Below are positions 27,040-35,693 of a stretch of DNA of 64,000 bases, piece after piece. The position numbers and the translations under genes were made by a program. The stretch's first letter is position 1. Every line of letters starts with the position of its first letter. The notes beneath the pieces were generated by a model that searched no databases, had not been told where the DNA came from, and saw nothing but the letters and a program-made list of their open reading frames with translations. Source of the DNA: an uncultured Christensenellaceae bacterium. GTDB taxonomy: Bacteria; Bacillota; Clostridia; Christensenellales; Borkfalkiaceae. The stretch covers positions 10,938-74,937 of the forward strand of contig CAJUPX010000009.1 in assembly GCA_910588685.1 (NCBI GenBank). Reading direction: 5' to 3'.

Positions 27040-28777
27040 ATTTTTCAACAAAGCCGATTATGCTTTCTTCGCTTACGCCGTACTCGTTCATTAACTTTTT
27101 AACGCTGCCGTGCGTAATAAATTTATCGGCATACGCAACGTTTTTTATAATTTTACCGCTTTCCGAATAAAACGCGTCCACAAGCGCGCCAAAGCCGCCT
27201 ATCAACATATTATCCTCCACGGTAACGATATACTTCTCCGTAAGGTTTAAAAGCATCTCAGAATCGAGCGGTTTAACAAAACGCGCGTTTATTACTGTAA
27301 TTTCCACTCCGTTTTTGCGCAAAATTTCCCCAGCGTTCAAAGCGTAACCCAAAGCGCGTTCGCCGCACGCAATAACGGCATATTTACCCGAGCCGCGCAC
27401 TAAATACTCCCATTTACCGGCAACTATTTCCGAAGTTTCGCCGAATATCTTTACGCTTTCACGGGGATAGCGAATGGCAAGCGGCGCATTGAAATGCTCG
27501 CTGAATTCGAGCATTTTTTCAAACTCACGCACGTCCTTAGGTACGGCTACGGTAAGATTAGGTATTAAGGATAAATAGGATAAATCGAATACTCCCTGGT
27601 GCGTTTCTCCGTCCGCACCCGATATTCCCGCACGGTCAACGCACAGCGTCACCGGCAAATTCATTCCGCAGACGTCTATAATTATCTCGTCGAAAGACCG
27701 CTGCAAAAATGTGGAATACACGGCATAGTAGGGCTTATAGCCCGCCGCAGCCATAGACGCGCACAGAATAGTTGCGTGTTCCTCGCAAATCCCCACGTCA
27801 ACGGCACGGTCGGGAAAAACTTCAAAAAATTCGCTAAGCCCGAGCCCCGAAGTCATTGCCGCCGTTACCGCGACTATTTTACTGTTCTTTTCGGCAAGAC
27901 TGCACAGTTTTTTTCCGAGCATCTGCGAATACTCTGTTACAGGAGCAACGCTGTTAAAATCGGCTTTTTGAATACCCGATGCAGAAATACCGTGCGTTTC
28001 CTCGGGATTTTCCTCGCAAAATTCGTATCCCTTACCTTTTTTAGTGAGAATATGTAAAATCACCGACTCGGTTTTAAGCCGCTCTTTAACCTCGGTAAGC
28101 TTTGTAATCATTTTTTCGAGGTCGTTACCGTCGTAAACGCCGTCATAGCCGAAACCGAAACGCTCAAAGATTTTTGCGTGCCGTTCCTTTTTTTCGTCGT
28201 GCGCCATATCGTGCGAAAGTATTTCGAGATACTCGTGCATACTGCCCACCGTCGGAGCGATAGACATTCCGTTGTCGTTTAAAATTACGAGCACGCGCGT
28301 ATTGAGCAAACGCAGACTGTTAAACGCCTCGTAAACCAAACCGTTATTAAACGAACCGTCGCCTATTACGGCTATTACGTTGTAATCGTCGCCGCTTAAA
28401 TCGCGCGCTTTCGCCATACCGAGCGCAGCGGAAACAGAAGTTCCCGCGTGCCCCGTATTATAACAATCGAAAAAGCTTTCTTCACGTTTGGGAAAGCCCG
28501 AAACGCCGCCTAACTGTCTTAGCGCACTAAGGCTTCTGCCGCTGAGCAGCTTGTGGGAATAACACTGGTGCCCCACGTCGAATATTATTTTGTCTTTGGG
28601 TAAATCAAAAACGTAATGAAGCGCAACAGTAAGCTCAACCGTGCCGAGATTAGAGGAGAGATGTCCGCCGTTTTTTAAAACGCTTTGAGTAATATTCTCC
28701 CTCAACTCCTCGGAAAGAGCAAGAAGCTCTTTAAGGTTCATTGCTTTCAGCCGCGCTTCGTTTATATTATTAAGCAT
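27026..28777 (-). CDS. dxs: 1-deoxy-D-xylulose-5-phosphate synthase
   Basis: Thiamine-diphosphate enzyme condensing pyruvate and glyceraldehyde 3-phosphate, first step of the MEP isoprenoid pathway. It has the TPP-binding GDGSFNNGLVYEAFNSL, HLSSNLGTVELTVALHYVF near the N-terminus, the pyrimidine domain with GICEEHATILCASMAAAGY, and a transketolase C-domain. 583 residues, slightly shorter than the E. coli enzyme. It overlaps the oapA stop by one base, and ispA lies upstream in the same pathway. Confidence 0.96.
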   Translation of the reverse strand: MLNNINEARLKAMNLKELLALSEELRENITQSVLKNGGHLSSNLGTVELTVALHYVFDLPKDKIIFDVGHQCYSHKLLSGRSLSALRQLGGVSGFPKREESFFDCYNTGHAGTSVSAALGMAKARDLSGDDYNVIAVIGDGSFNNGLVYEAFNSLRLLNTRVLVILNDNGMSIAPTVGSMHEYLEILSHDMAHDEKKERHAKIFERFGFGYDGVYDGNDLEKMITKLTEVKERLKTESVILHILTKKGKGYEFCEENPEETHGISASGIQKADFNSVAPVTEYSQMLGKKLCSLAEKNSKIVAVTAAMTSGLGLSEFFEVFPDRAVDVGICEEHATILCASMAAAGYKPYYAVYSTFLQRSFDEIIIDVCGMNLPVTLCVDRAGISGADGETHQGVFDLSYLSLIPNLTVAVPKDVREFEKMLEFSEHFNAPLAIRYPRESVKIFGETSEIVAGKWEYLVRGSGKYAVIACGERALGYALNAGEILRKNGVEITVINARFVKPLDSEMLLNLTEKYIVTVEDNMLIGGFGALVDAFYSESGKIIKNVAYADKFITHGSVKKLMNEYGVSEESIIGFVEKYENR

Positions 28778-29388
28778 TACTTTTCCTTTTTAAAGAAGGT
28801 AGTAAATCTGGCAAACCCGAAAACTATCTGCTTATTGAATTTTGTTGCGAAATGTTTGAATATCGCTTTACCGCCTACCGTAAGCGCGCCTATGACGGCG
28901 CTGACCATAATAGACGAAATTAACGCCCAAATTTGATTTGAAACGGCAAAATGTACGGCTAACGCCGCGCCTGCGGAACCACTGACTATACCGCATATGT
29001 CGCCTATAACGTCGGCAAAAATACTGCTGAGCTTTGTTGCGTTTCTGCAAAGTGCAACCGCTCTTTTAGAGCCTTTTATTTTATTCGACGCCATTGCAAA
29101 AAATGCGTCTTGGGTGCACGACATAATTGCGTTCGCCAGAACGTCGCAGCCGATATTGAGTATAAGCAGCACCAAAAGCACTATAACGCAGATAAGCGCC
29201 GCGCTGTCTTTTATTGCGATTTCCGTTATAAAGCTGAATAAAACGGTAAGCGCAAACGATAAAAACAGAACGGAAATACCCCACACCAGCCAGGCATAAT
29301 TACTCTTTTTTGTTTTTTTAACTTTCTTTTTAGATCGGCTTTTGCCGTCGTCTTCTCTGTTTACAGGTTTGTCTGAATTGTCATCCAT
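28777..29388 (-). CDS. oapA: OLE-associated membrane protein OapA
   Basis: 203 residues. A lysine-rich N-terminus (residues 18-30) is followed by about four membrane helices near 32-58, 63-87, 125-150 and 152-176. The third contains DVIGD (Asp126, Asp130), matching the DxxxD motif described for OapA, the protein that holds OLE RNA at the membrane. The gene lies directly after the long non-coding RNA region and directly before dxs, which is the known OLE locus order. Identification rests on topology, DxxxD and context, not on an alignment. Confidence 0.82.
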   Translation of the reverse strand: MDDNSDKPVNREDDGKSRSKKKVKKTKKSNYAWLVWGISVLFLSFALTVLFSFITEIAIKDSAALICVIVLLVLLILNIGCDVLANAIMSCTQDAFFAMASNKIKGSKRAVALCRNATKLSSIFADVIGDICGIVSGSAGAALAVHFAVSNQIWALISSIMVSAVIGALTVGGKAIFKHFATKFNKQIVFGFARFTTFFKKEK

Positions 29389-29411
29389 AAAAAATTAAAT
29401 ATTACCTATTT

Positions 29412-29437
29412 AAAAATTACGCACTGCGAGTGCGTAA
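29412..29437 (-). terminator. Terminator of OLE RNA
   Basis: Perfect hairpin TTACGCACT-CGC-AGTGCGTAA (29417-29437) followed by TTTTT on the minus strand, 24 bases before oapA. Read-through would still allow oapA-dxs expression from the OLE promoter. Confidence 0.85.
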
Positions 29438-30006
29438 AAATCAAGAAATATAGTGGTTTATATTAAATAAACTTTGCGGCTTTAGGTTCGGTAGGATTTC
29501 CCTCGAAGCTCACTTCCCGTCGCCGTAGAAGCAGTTTCCTTTTCAGAGCCAGAACGCCGAAGCGTAACCGAATCGCCACTTAGTCCACACCGTAATCTCT
29601 AATATAAAGACAGTCTAGAAGCTTTCCTTGGCAATTTTTATTGAGCTAATCCTCTTTTGCAAAAATCAATTTCAAATAGCAATAGGCGGTTACCGCCCGG
29701 CCGAAGCAGTAACGCTTTGTTTCTATTATCCGCTGTTTTCGCTCAAGGCAGGCTACTCTGTACCAAACTTTCGCCTGATAGCAGGTTTATACCGCCAAAA
29801 ATAATTTTTGACGGCCTCCACGGTAAATGGGGTTGGCTGCGGTATGCCGTTACCTAGCTCCCATATACCTTTACTCCCAGCATTAACCCACTTTTGGCAA
29901 AGCAAGCAAACACCAGAAACTTCATCGCTATGCCCTTTAACGGTATTTTACCCCCGTCTTCGCATCAATAAACATTGACTAGAATACTGCACCACTATAT
30001 TTATAG
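29412..30006 (-). ncRNA. ole: OLE RNA (ornate, large, extremophilic)
   Basis: A gene-free stretch of about 595 nt with its own consensus promoter and terminator. The 5' end (complement of 29992-30002) and the 3' part (complement of 29446-29456) form a perfect 11-bp closing stem, AAATATAGTGG with CCACTATATTT. OLE RNA is about 600 nt, is found in anaerobic and extremophilic Bacillota, and is encoded between ispA and oapA-dxs, with folD and nusB upstream, exactly as here. It forms a ribonucleoprotein at the membrane with OapA and is linked to stress tolerance. RNase P RNA and tmRNA were considered and do not fit. I have not checked the internal OLE consensus. Confidence 0.85.
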
Positions 30007-30011
30007 TTTTA

Positions 30012-30040
30012 TTATACCATACTCCCGTATGCGTGTCAAG
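30012..30040 (-). promoter_or_regulatory. OLE RNA promoter
   Basis: Minus strand TTGACA (30035-30040), 17-bp spacer, TATAAT (30012-30017): both boxes perfect. It overlaps the end of ispA only by its upstream flank. This is among the strongest promoters in the host part of the window, fitting an abundant RNA. Confidence 0.88.
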
Positions 30041-30045
30041 AGTTT

Positions 30046-30930
30046 TTAATTATTCCGGGCGCGCACAAAATTTACAAATGCCGACAAAAACCAACCGTCG
30101 CAGTCAACGCCTTCCAATACGCCTTTGCAGCGCGCCGCTATCATATCGGCGCGGAATTTACTGCCCTCAAGCCCGAAAACACGTACTGCTGAATATTTTT
30201 CGCTGTTGCAGTCTTTACCTATGCTCTTGCCAAGCTTTGAAAACTCGCCCTCTACGTCCAGAATATCGTCCGTCAATTGAAACAAAAATCCTAGCTCGCT
30301 GCCGAACGTTTTAAATTCGCCGTAAAATTTGCCGCCGCCCAAAATTACAGGCGCCATTACAGCCGCCTGAATGAGCTTTGCCGTTTTTTCCTCATAAATA
30401 AATTTTAAAAGCTTTTCATCCGTTGCGATTTCGTGTTCGTGGTTTAAATCGGCAGACTGCCCGGCTATCATTCCGTATATGCCCGCGCAGTTACATATAA
30501 ACTGCGCAGCCGATATATATTCGGTACCCTTTCTGCACTCGTCAAAAAGAATAGAATACGCAGTGTTCAGCAAACCGTCGCCCGCAAGAATTGCGTTCCC
30601 CGCCCCAAAAACTTTGTGATTGGAGGGCTTGCCCCGTCTGAAATCGTCGTTATCCATTTCCGGAAGATCGTCGTGTATGAGCGAATAAGTATGGATAAGC
30701 TCGAGCGCAAGAGCAAAGTTTTCAAGCTTTTCTAAATCTATGCCCAAAGCATCGCCGACGGCGAACATTAAAACCGGGCGTATTCTCTTGCCGCCTAATT
30801 TCAGGCTGTAAACGAGGCTGTCGGCAAGGAGCTGCGGCTTACAGTCTATGCTGTCGCAAAAATTATTTAAAATTGAATTAAACCGGTTTAGATATTCAGA
30901 GTATTTGCTTTCAAATAACTTATCCGTCAT
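30046..30930 (-). CDS. ispA: Polyprenyl synthetase (farnesyl/geranyltranstransferase)
   Basis: Condenses isopentenyl diphosphate with allylic diphosphates to give farnesyl or geranylgeranyl diphosphate. It has the first Asp-rich motif DDLPEMDNDD and the second DDILD, plus GGKRIRPVL near the N-terminus; 294 residues. The ATG at 30930 overlaps the folD stop as ATGA. In most relatives xseA and xseB sit between folD and ispA; they are absent here. Confidence 0.94.
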   Translation of the reverse strand: MTDKLFESKYSEYLNRFNSILNNFCDSIDCKPQLLADSLVYSLKLGGKRIRPVLMFAVGDALGIDLEKLENFALALELIHTYSLIHDDLPEMDNDDFRRGKPSNHKVFGAGNAILAGDGLLNTAYSILFDECRKGTEYISAAQFICNCAGIYGMIAGQSADLNHEHEIATDEKLLKFIYEEKTAKLIQAAVMAPVILGGGKFYGEFKTFGSELGFLFQLTDDILDVEGEFSKLGKSIGKDCNSEKYSAVRVFGLEGSKFRADMIAARCKGVLEGVDCDGWFLSAFVNFVRARNN

Positions 30931-31769
30931 CTGTCTACCGCCGCAAGATATGTGTTGTACAAAAGCATTGTTATTGTCATAGGACCTACGCCGCCCGGAA
31001 CCGGAGTTATATACGAGCACTTTTTGCTTACGTTTTCAAAATCCACGTCGCCGCATAACCCCTTATCGGTGCGGTTCATTCCTACGTCAATAACAACCGC
31101 GCCGTCTTTTACCATATCGGCGGTTACAAAACCCGCCTTACCAACTGCCGATACAATAATATCCGCAGCCGAGCAAATGTCTTTTAAATTTTTAGTTTTG
31201 CTGTGACATACTGTAACCGTTGCGTCGGCATTTAAAAGCAGCATTGCCATAGGCTTACCTACAATGTTGGAGCGTCCGAGCACAACCGCATTGCTGCCCG
31301 CAATTTTTATATTATACTTTTCAAGCAGCTTCATAATGCCGAACGGCGTGCAGGACACTAATCCCTTTTCGTTTAACAAGAGCTTTCCGCAATTTTCCGC
31401 GGAAAATCCGTCCACGTCTTTTTCGGCGGGTATCAAACCGAGCAATTTTTGCGCGTTCAGATGTCCGGGTAAAGGCAGTTGCACCAAAATTCCGTCAACC
31501 GCTGTATCCTCCGCAAGAGAACGCACAAGCTCCTCCGCCCGCCGCTGCGAAATATCCCCGGGAAGATAATGGGCAAACGATTTAAAACCGACCTCTTCAC
31601 ACGCTTTAATTTTATTGCGCACGTATATTTGAGACGCCGGGTCGTTGCCTACTATAACTACCGCAAGACCTATATTCCGTCCCTTTTCCGTATTATACGT
31701 CTCAACCTTGCGCTTTAACTGCGCGCGCATTTCTGCCGCTAGCATTTTTCCGTCTAACAAACGACTCAA
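30927..31769 (-). CDS. folD: Methylenetetrahydrofolate dehydrogenase/cyclohydrolase
   Basis: Bifunctional one-carbon enzyme: NADP-dependent oxidation of methylene-THF, then hydrolysis to formyl-THF. Signatures include VGNDPASQIYVRNKIKACEEVG (with the catalytic Lys), the conserved PLPGHL segment, and PVPGGVGPMTITMLL at the C-terminus. 280 residues. It overlaps nusB by four bases and ispA by four bases, so the three are coupled. Confidence 0.97.
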   Translation of the reverse strand: MSRLLDGKMLAAEMRAQLKRKVETYNTEKGRNIGLAVVIVGNDPASQIYVRNKIKACEEVGFKSFAHYLPGDISQRRAEELVRSLAEDTAVDGILVQLPLPGHLNAQKLLGLIPAEKDVDGFSAENCGKLLLNEKGLVSCTPFGIMKLLEKYNIKIAGSNAVVLGRSNIVGKPMAMLLLNADATVTVCHSKTKNLKDICSAADIIVSAVGKAGFVTADMVKDGAVVIDVGMNRTDKGLCGDVDFENVSKKCSYITPVPGGVGPMTITMLLYNTYLAAVDR

Positions 31770-32158
31770 TTTTTAATTACCTCTGCTAATATACCGCTAA
31801 TAAAAGTCGCGCTTTTTTCGGTAGAATACGCCGAGGCGATATTTGCAGCCTCGTTAGCGGATACTACCCGGGGTATGTCGTCCATATACAAAATTTCGGC
31901 GAGCGCAACGTATAATATACTCTTGTCCGCAGGGAAGAGGCGCGCCTCCGGAAAAGACAGCGACTTTTCGTCTATAACTTTTGAAATATCCTGTTCGTGT
32001 TCGTTTATTAAGCCTAAAACACGCTCAACGTATTTTACGTCGTCGCCGTTGAGTTTTTCGTATTCATAAAGGCTTTTTTTGAGCGGTTCGCTTATATCTT
32101 CGGTAAACCGCGAGGAAAAAACCAACTTAAAAACCACTTCTCTTGCTTTTGTCCGCAT
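31766..32158 (-). CDS. nusB: Transcription antitermination factor NusB
   Basis: All-helical protein of 130 residues that binds boxA RNA with NusE (S10) during rRNA transcription. It starts MRTKAREVVFKLVFSSRF, and the late helices VVSANEAANIASAYSTEKSATFISGIL carry the family signature. First gene of nusB-folD-ispA. Confidence 0.94.
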   Translation of the reverse strand: MRTKAREVVFKLVFSSRFTEDISEPLKKSLYEYEKLNGDDVKYVERVLGLINEHEQDISKVIDEKSLSFPEARLFPADKSILYVALAEILYMDDIPRVVSANEAANIASAYSTEKSATFISGILAEVIKN

Positions 32159-32178
32159 ATATATTACCTTAACGCAAT

Positions 32179-32207
32179 AATTCCCTTAAAACACATTTAA
32201 GGGAATT
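32179..32207. terminator. Possible terminator hairpin between asp23 and nusB
   Basis: Perfect 12-bp inverted repeat AATTCCCTTAAA / TTTAAGGGAATT with a 5-nt loop. The T-run after it is poor on both strands, so it may be a weak terminator or an attenuator ahead of nusB. Confidence 0.5.
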
Positions 32208-32222
32208 ACCGTTTATTTTTAA

Positions 32223-32558
32223 TTAACCCGCAGGGATATCCGAGAAGTTTACGTCCTGAACGTGAACGTCCACCCGCTCTACTTTATAGTTTGTCATAGA
32301 CTCTACGTTATGCTTTATCGACTGCTGAATTCTGAAAGCTATTTTAGATACGTTTGCAGTGCTGTCGAGCTTAACGTTTACGTCCGCAACTATTCCGCTC
32401 TTTTCAAAATTGAGTTTTATCCCCTTGTTTTTTGCTGAGGAAAGATATACCCCCTCCACCTCTTCGATAGCAAGCGCAACTATTCCGCTAACTATTCCCG
32501 AGTTATAGGTGACCTTTCCCTTCTGGTTTGAAGTGGGATCGTGTCTCATATGTGCCAT
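32223..32558 (-). CDS. Asp23/Gls24-family envelope stress protein
   Basis: 111 residues of the DUF322 family, with the characteristic VSGIVALAIEEVEGVYLSS start and the alternating beta strand near IVADVNVKLDSTANV. Asp23-type proteins sit at the membrane in Bacillota and are linked to cell-envelope homeostasis. A homologue is commonly found between the spoIIIA operon and nusB, as here. Own promoter at 32609-32637. Confidence 0.9.
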   Translation of the reverse strand: MAHMRHDPTSNQKGKVTYNSGIVSGIVALAIEEVEGVYLSSAKNKGIKLNFEKSGIVADVNVKLDSTANVSKIAFRIQQSIKHNVESMTNYKVERVDVHVQDVNFSDIPAG

Positions 32559-32608
32559 AAGAGTATCCTTTTAAGACTTTTATCGTCTTATTTCATATAT
32601 TTTTACTT

Positions 32609-32637
32609 AGTATAACACATATTTGAAAAATTTGCAA
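32609..32637 (-). promoter_or_regulatory. asp23 promoter
   Basis: Minus strand TTGCAA (32632-32637), 17-bp spacer, TATACT (32609-32614). The leader holds a small AAGAC/GTCTT hairpin. Confidence 0.6.
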
Positions 32638-32645
32638 CATTTAAA

Positions 32646-33131
32646 TTATACTTGCGAGTATACAGGTAAAATAATTATGCTGCCGGGAGCTACGCCTACT
32701 TCGTCTTTGAGAACGGTGTAGATTGAAAGAGCGGTATTGTAATCAAGCTCGTTGGAGTTAACGAATACGTTTACGTTGTCGCTGTTCATACCTATGGAAA
32801 CGACCGCGTCGGAAAAGCCTTTGGATTTGATGAGAGTTTCCAAAAGGAGCTCGTTTTCCATCATTTCAATTATTTTGAGTTTCATATTTACGGCGTCTTT
32901 ATATTTGTCGCTGTCCTCGTCGTAGAGCGCGATAACGCTGTCGATTTGCAAAAGTTCTTCGCTTCTGGTCGTAGTTCTCTCGGAACGGTAGGTTGTGAAA
33001 TAGTTGGACGTAGAAATAACGTCGTTTTCTTTTGCAAAAACATTGTTTGCTAGCAGAACGTTTAAAACGGCGGTTATCGCAAGTAAAAATACAAGTGAGG
33101 ACATAATGATAATTTTTTTCTTGTTAGACAT
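32646..33131 (-). CDS. spoIIIAH: Stage III sporulation protein AH
   Basis: Mother-cell partner of forespore SpoIIQ; together they form the channel (feeding tube) across the two sporulation membranes. One N-terminal membrane helix (IIIMSSLVFLLAITAVLNVLL) is followed by an extended helix and a YscJ/FliF-like ring-building domain (KGFSDAVVSIGMNSDNVNVFV). 161 residues. Last gene of the operon. Confidence 0.92.
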   Translation of the reverse strand: MSNKKKIIIMSSLVFLLAITAVLNVLLANNVFAKENDVISTSNYFTTYRSERTTTRSEELLQIDSVIALYDEDSDKYKDAVNMKLKIIEMMENELLLETLIKSKGFSDAVVSIGMNSDNVNVFVNSNELDYNTALSIYTVLKDEVGVAPGSIIILPVYSQV

Positions 33132-33141
33132 AATAATCTCC

Positions 33142-33501
33142 TTAATTTTTCATTGAATATATTGCTATTAATTTTTTGTCGATGTTGAGCGCCGTAGATA
33201 CGACGTTTAAAATATCGTTTCTCGTCATAATATTGTCCGCGCCCCGACAAACTATTACGACTCCCACAATACCGTCTTCCCCTTCGTTTATCATAACGTC
33301 GGTTTCTCCGACTCCGTCTATCGATCCGAGTATACCTGTGAGCTTTGCTTCCGTTGCGGTTTTTTCCGAACCCGGCGAAAACGTTTCTGCGGCTTTTTTA
33401 CTGCCGTTCATAAAATATATGGTGCCGACTAATACGATTATTAAGACGACTACTATTATTACTTTTTTATTGTCGTTAACAAAGTTAAGTACTTTCCGCA
33501 T
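33142..33501 (-). CDS. spoIIIAG: Stage III sporulation protein AG
   Basis: 119 residues: one membrane helix (VIIVVVLIIVLVGTIYFM) and a ring-building-motif domain ending GVVIVCRGADNIMTRNDILNVV. Homologues assemble a large ring in the intermembrane space of the engulfed forespore. It is shorter than the Bacillus protein (229 residues), mostly in the insert region. It overlaps spoIIIAF by 17 bases. Confidence 0.9.
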   Translation of the reverse strand: MRKVLNFVNDNKKVIIVVVLIIVLVGTIYFMNGSKKAAETFSPGSEKTATEAKLTGILGSIDGVGETDVMINEGEDGIVGVVIVCRGADNIMTRNDILNVVSTALNIDKKLIAIYSMKN

Positions 33502-33916
33502 ATACTGTTATATTTATATAGCCGAGCTCAACAAGATATTCGTAAATTCCGTCAATTAACGAAAAATTTTCAGAAAAAATTTTTACCTCGGCTGTTTCCG
33601 CATAAAATTTATTATCTTTATACTCTATAGGCACATTGCACTCTGACTTTACCCCGAATTTTTCCAGAATACGTTTTTCAAGCTCAGCGCTCTGTCCTTT
33701 TGTATAGGTTTGCGCTATAAAAGTGTAGTCCACGTTGTCTACGGAGCCGGTGGGCTTTAAATCGAATATTCCTTTTACGGGCTGTACGAGCACTGCAATG
33801 CAGACAAGCCTCATAATAAAAGTAATTGTTTTATGCAGTTTTCCCTCCGGAATAAGCAGCGATACGATAACCGACAGGAATATGACCGCCGCCGCCGATA
33901 AAAGATAGGTTTTCAT
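33485..33916 (-). CDS. spoIIIAF: Stage III sporulation protein AF
   Basis: 143 residues with two N-terminal membrane helices (LLSAAAVIFLSVIVSLLIP and ITFIMRLVCIAVLVQPV) and a soluble C-terminal domain containing EKRILEKFGVKSECNV. Component of the SpoIIIA secretion-like complex. The start overlaps the spoIIIAE stop by four bases. Confidence 0.88.
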   Translation of the reverse strand: MKTYLLSAAAVIFLSVIVSLLIPEGKLHKTITFIMRLVCIAVLVQPVKGIFDLKPTGSVDNVDYTFIAQTYTKGQSAELEKRILEKFGVKSECNVPIEYKDNKFYAETAEVKIFSENFSLIDGIYEYLVELGYINITVYAEST

Positions 33917-35178
33917 ATAAAACTGTTTGCAGAACTTATAATAAGCATTATTACGAGCGCGTACATAAAAGCTACGGTCAGCAGTCCCGCCATTATGTAT
34001 TCTACGTCCTTTGACAAATCGGATAAAAGCGAAAAGAGAACGTTTTCGCCTATAGGCTGAACAATCGCGCCCACAGCTTTTAATATAAGCGAAAAAGCGA
34101 CAAGGAGCACGACGGGGCGTATAATTTCGCCGAGGATTAAAAATATTCCGAAAACCCCTACCGAGCTCTTGATAATTAGTCCCGCCGAAGTGAGCATATC
34201 AAAGCCGCCCGACAAAAAGTTGCCGACAATAGGCACCGAATTGCTGACGGCAAATTTAGTTGCTTTAAAAATTATACCGTCGAAAAGCGTTGAAGCCGTG
34301 CTCTGCGCCGTTATAAAAATGCTGAAAACGGTAACCGTAATGCCTATAACCCATTTCATAACGCTTTTAATAAGCGCGGTTACGCCCGAAAAAGATATAT
34401 CGGGATTTAACTTTGACATAAAGCTCAGAACAATAACCGTAATAGTTGCGGGGAATATAAAACCGCTGACTATTTCCACCGCTCCGCCGGACAGAAATAT
34501 TGCGGACGGCTGATAAATAGCCGCAGAGCTTGTACCGCCGGTAAGCACAGTAAGCGTTGCAAGGACAGGCGTTATAACTTCTATTTGTTTTTGCAGCCGG
34601 GTTATGCAACCGTAGCTGTCTGCAATTACGCCCTGCAGCAACGAGGATATTATGAGAATTATAAGCGAATAACAGGCAAGATGGACTATTTTTGAAGTTG
34701 ATTTGCCTATTAAACTTCCTTCAGCCGAGCTGACTACCGCGCTTAAAAGAGCTATTGCCGTTACAGTTGCAAATGCGGGAATTATTTTTACCACGTCCTT
34801 AAAAATAACCGAAAACAATTCACCGAAAAAGCTGCCGTAATCGGTATGCGCTCCGCCCGCTATGAAATATTCTATAATTTCACGCGCGGAAGTGCCGAAT
34901 TGCATTACGTATTCGTTTTCGGTATTCTTTAAAAAAAGCTCTATTTCCGTTAAATCAAGCTTATTCAAAAGATCGGAAATATTTTCGTAAATTTCCTTTT
35001 CACCGTCCTCTTTGGCAATAGCCGTACCGCCGGCAAATAAATTTATTATCAGCACGGTTAAAAAAAGCGAAAATAAAATTAACAGGCTCTTTAAGTGAGG
35101 TTTATGAGCGATACTATTATTTTGTAAGTTGCCGAAAGTATGGGCACGGCAACGACAAAGAGAATTATCTTTCCGCAT
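33913..35178 (-). CDS. spoIIIAE: Stage III sporulation protein AE
   Basis: Large polytopic membrane protein of the SpoIIIA complex, a possible channel or export component. A signal-like helix (LLILFSLFLTVLIINLFAGG) precedes a soluble segment and then seven or so helices. The start is uncertain. The ATG at 35178 overlaps spoIIIAD by 88 bases and has no ribosome site, but no other start codon keeps the leader helix. 421 residues from that ATG. Confidence 0.88.
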   Translation of the reverse strand: MRKDNSLCRCRAHTFGNLQNNSIAHKPHLKSLLILFSLFLTVLIINLFAGGTAIAKEDGEKEIYENISDLLNKLDLTEIELFLKNTENEYVMQFGTSAREIIEYFIAGGAHTDYGSFFGELFSVIFKDVVKIIPAFATVTAIALLSAVVSSAEGSLIGKSTSKIVHLACYSLIILIISSLLQGVIADSYGCITRLQKQIEVITPVLATLTVLTGGTSSAAIYQPSAIFLSGGAVEIVSGFIFPATITVIVLSFMSKLNPDISFSGVTALIKSVMKWVIGITVTVFSIFITAQSTASTLFDGIIFKATKFAVSNSVPIVGNFLSGGFDMLTSAGLIIKSSVGVFGIFLILGEIIRPVVLLVAFSLILKAVGAIVQPIGENVLFSLLSDLSKDVEYIMAGLLTVAFMYALVIMLIISSANSFI

Positions 35179-35483
35179 AATATGAGTTTGTCCGCCACCC
35201 CCTCGAAGCCGAGCTCTTTTATAGAACCCGCAGTAAGCTCTACTATAAATCCTATACCGACAATTTTGAAAACCGTGCGCACTATATCGTTCTCTATCCC
35301 CGTTGTCTGGGCGAAAGATTTAATAAAGTTTACGCTTTCGGTAAGATAATCGAAGCAGTACAAAAGCATAATTATACCGCCCGCCGTAAGACACAGCGGC
35401 ACGAGCTCGGATTTATTGTTTTTTAATACAAGCGCGCAAACGGCAGTTATAGCCGCAATACAGCAAAGTCTGAATACGTACAT
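35091..35483 (-). CDS. spoIIIAD: Stage III sporulation protein AD
   Basis: 130 residues, four membrane helices (for example VFRLCCIAAITAVCALVL and LTAGGIIMLLYCFDYL). Membrane component of the SpoIIIA complex. It starts at the last base of spoIIIAC. Confidence 0.9.
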   Translation of the reverse strand: MYVFRLCCIAAITAVCALVLKNNKSELVPLCLTAGGIIMLLYCFDYLTESVNFIKSFAQTTGIENDIVRTVFKIVGIGFIVELTAGSIKELGFEGVADKLILCGKIILFVVAVPILSATYKIIVSLINLT

Positions 35484-35680
35484 CAGAATAAATCGAACAG
35501 CTGCCTTACCTGGGAAAACAAGTCGGCTATCATTGAAATTACTACTGTAAGCACTATAATCAATCCCACAAGGCTTACAATTGTTGCTATGTCGTCCCTG
35601 TCGGATTTTTTTAATACCTGACAGATAATTGTTATTATTATACCGACGACGGCTATTTTGAAAATTATACTTATATCCAT
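35483..35680 (-). CDS. spoIIIAC: Stage III sporulation protein AC
   Basis: 65 residues, two membrane helices, with the family sequence IVGIIITIICQVLKKSDRDD-like in the first loop (AVVGIIITIICQVLKKSD) and an FLiQ-like size. Membrane component of the SpoIIIA complex. Confidence 0.92.
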   Translation of the reverse strand: MDISIIFKIAVVGIIITIICQVLKKSDRDDIATIVSLVGLIIVLTVVISMIADLFSQVRQLFDLF

Positions 35681-35693
35681 AATTTAAAACCGC

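Noticed and set aside
29400..30010. RNase P RNA, tmRNA or another housekeeping RNA
   Set aside because: A GAGGGAAATCC piece recalls the RNase P GAGGAAAGTCC motif, but it lies near the 3' end rather than the 5' end. There is no tRNA-like acceptor as in tmRNA. Context and length fit OLE RNA.
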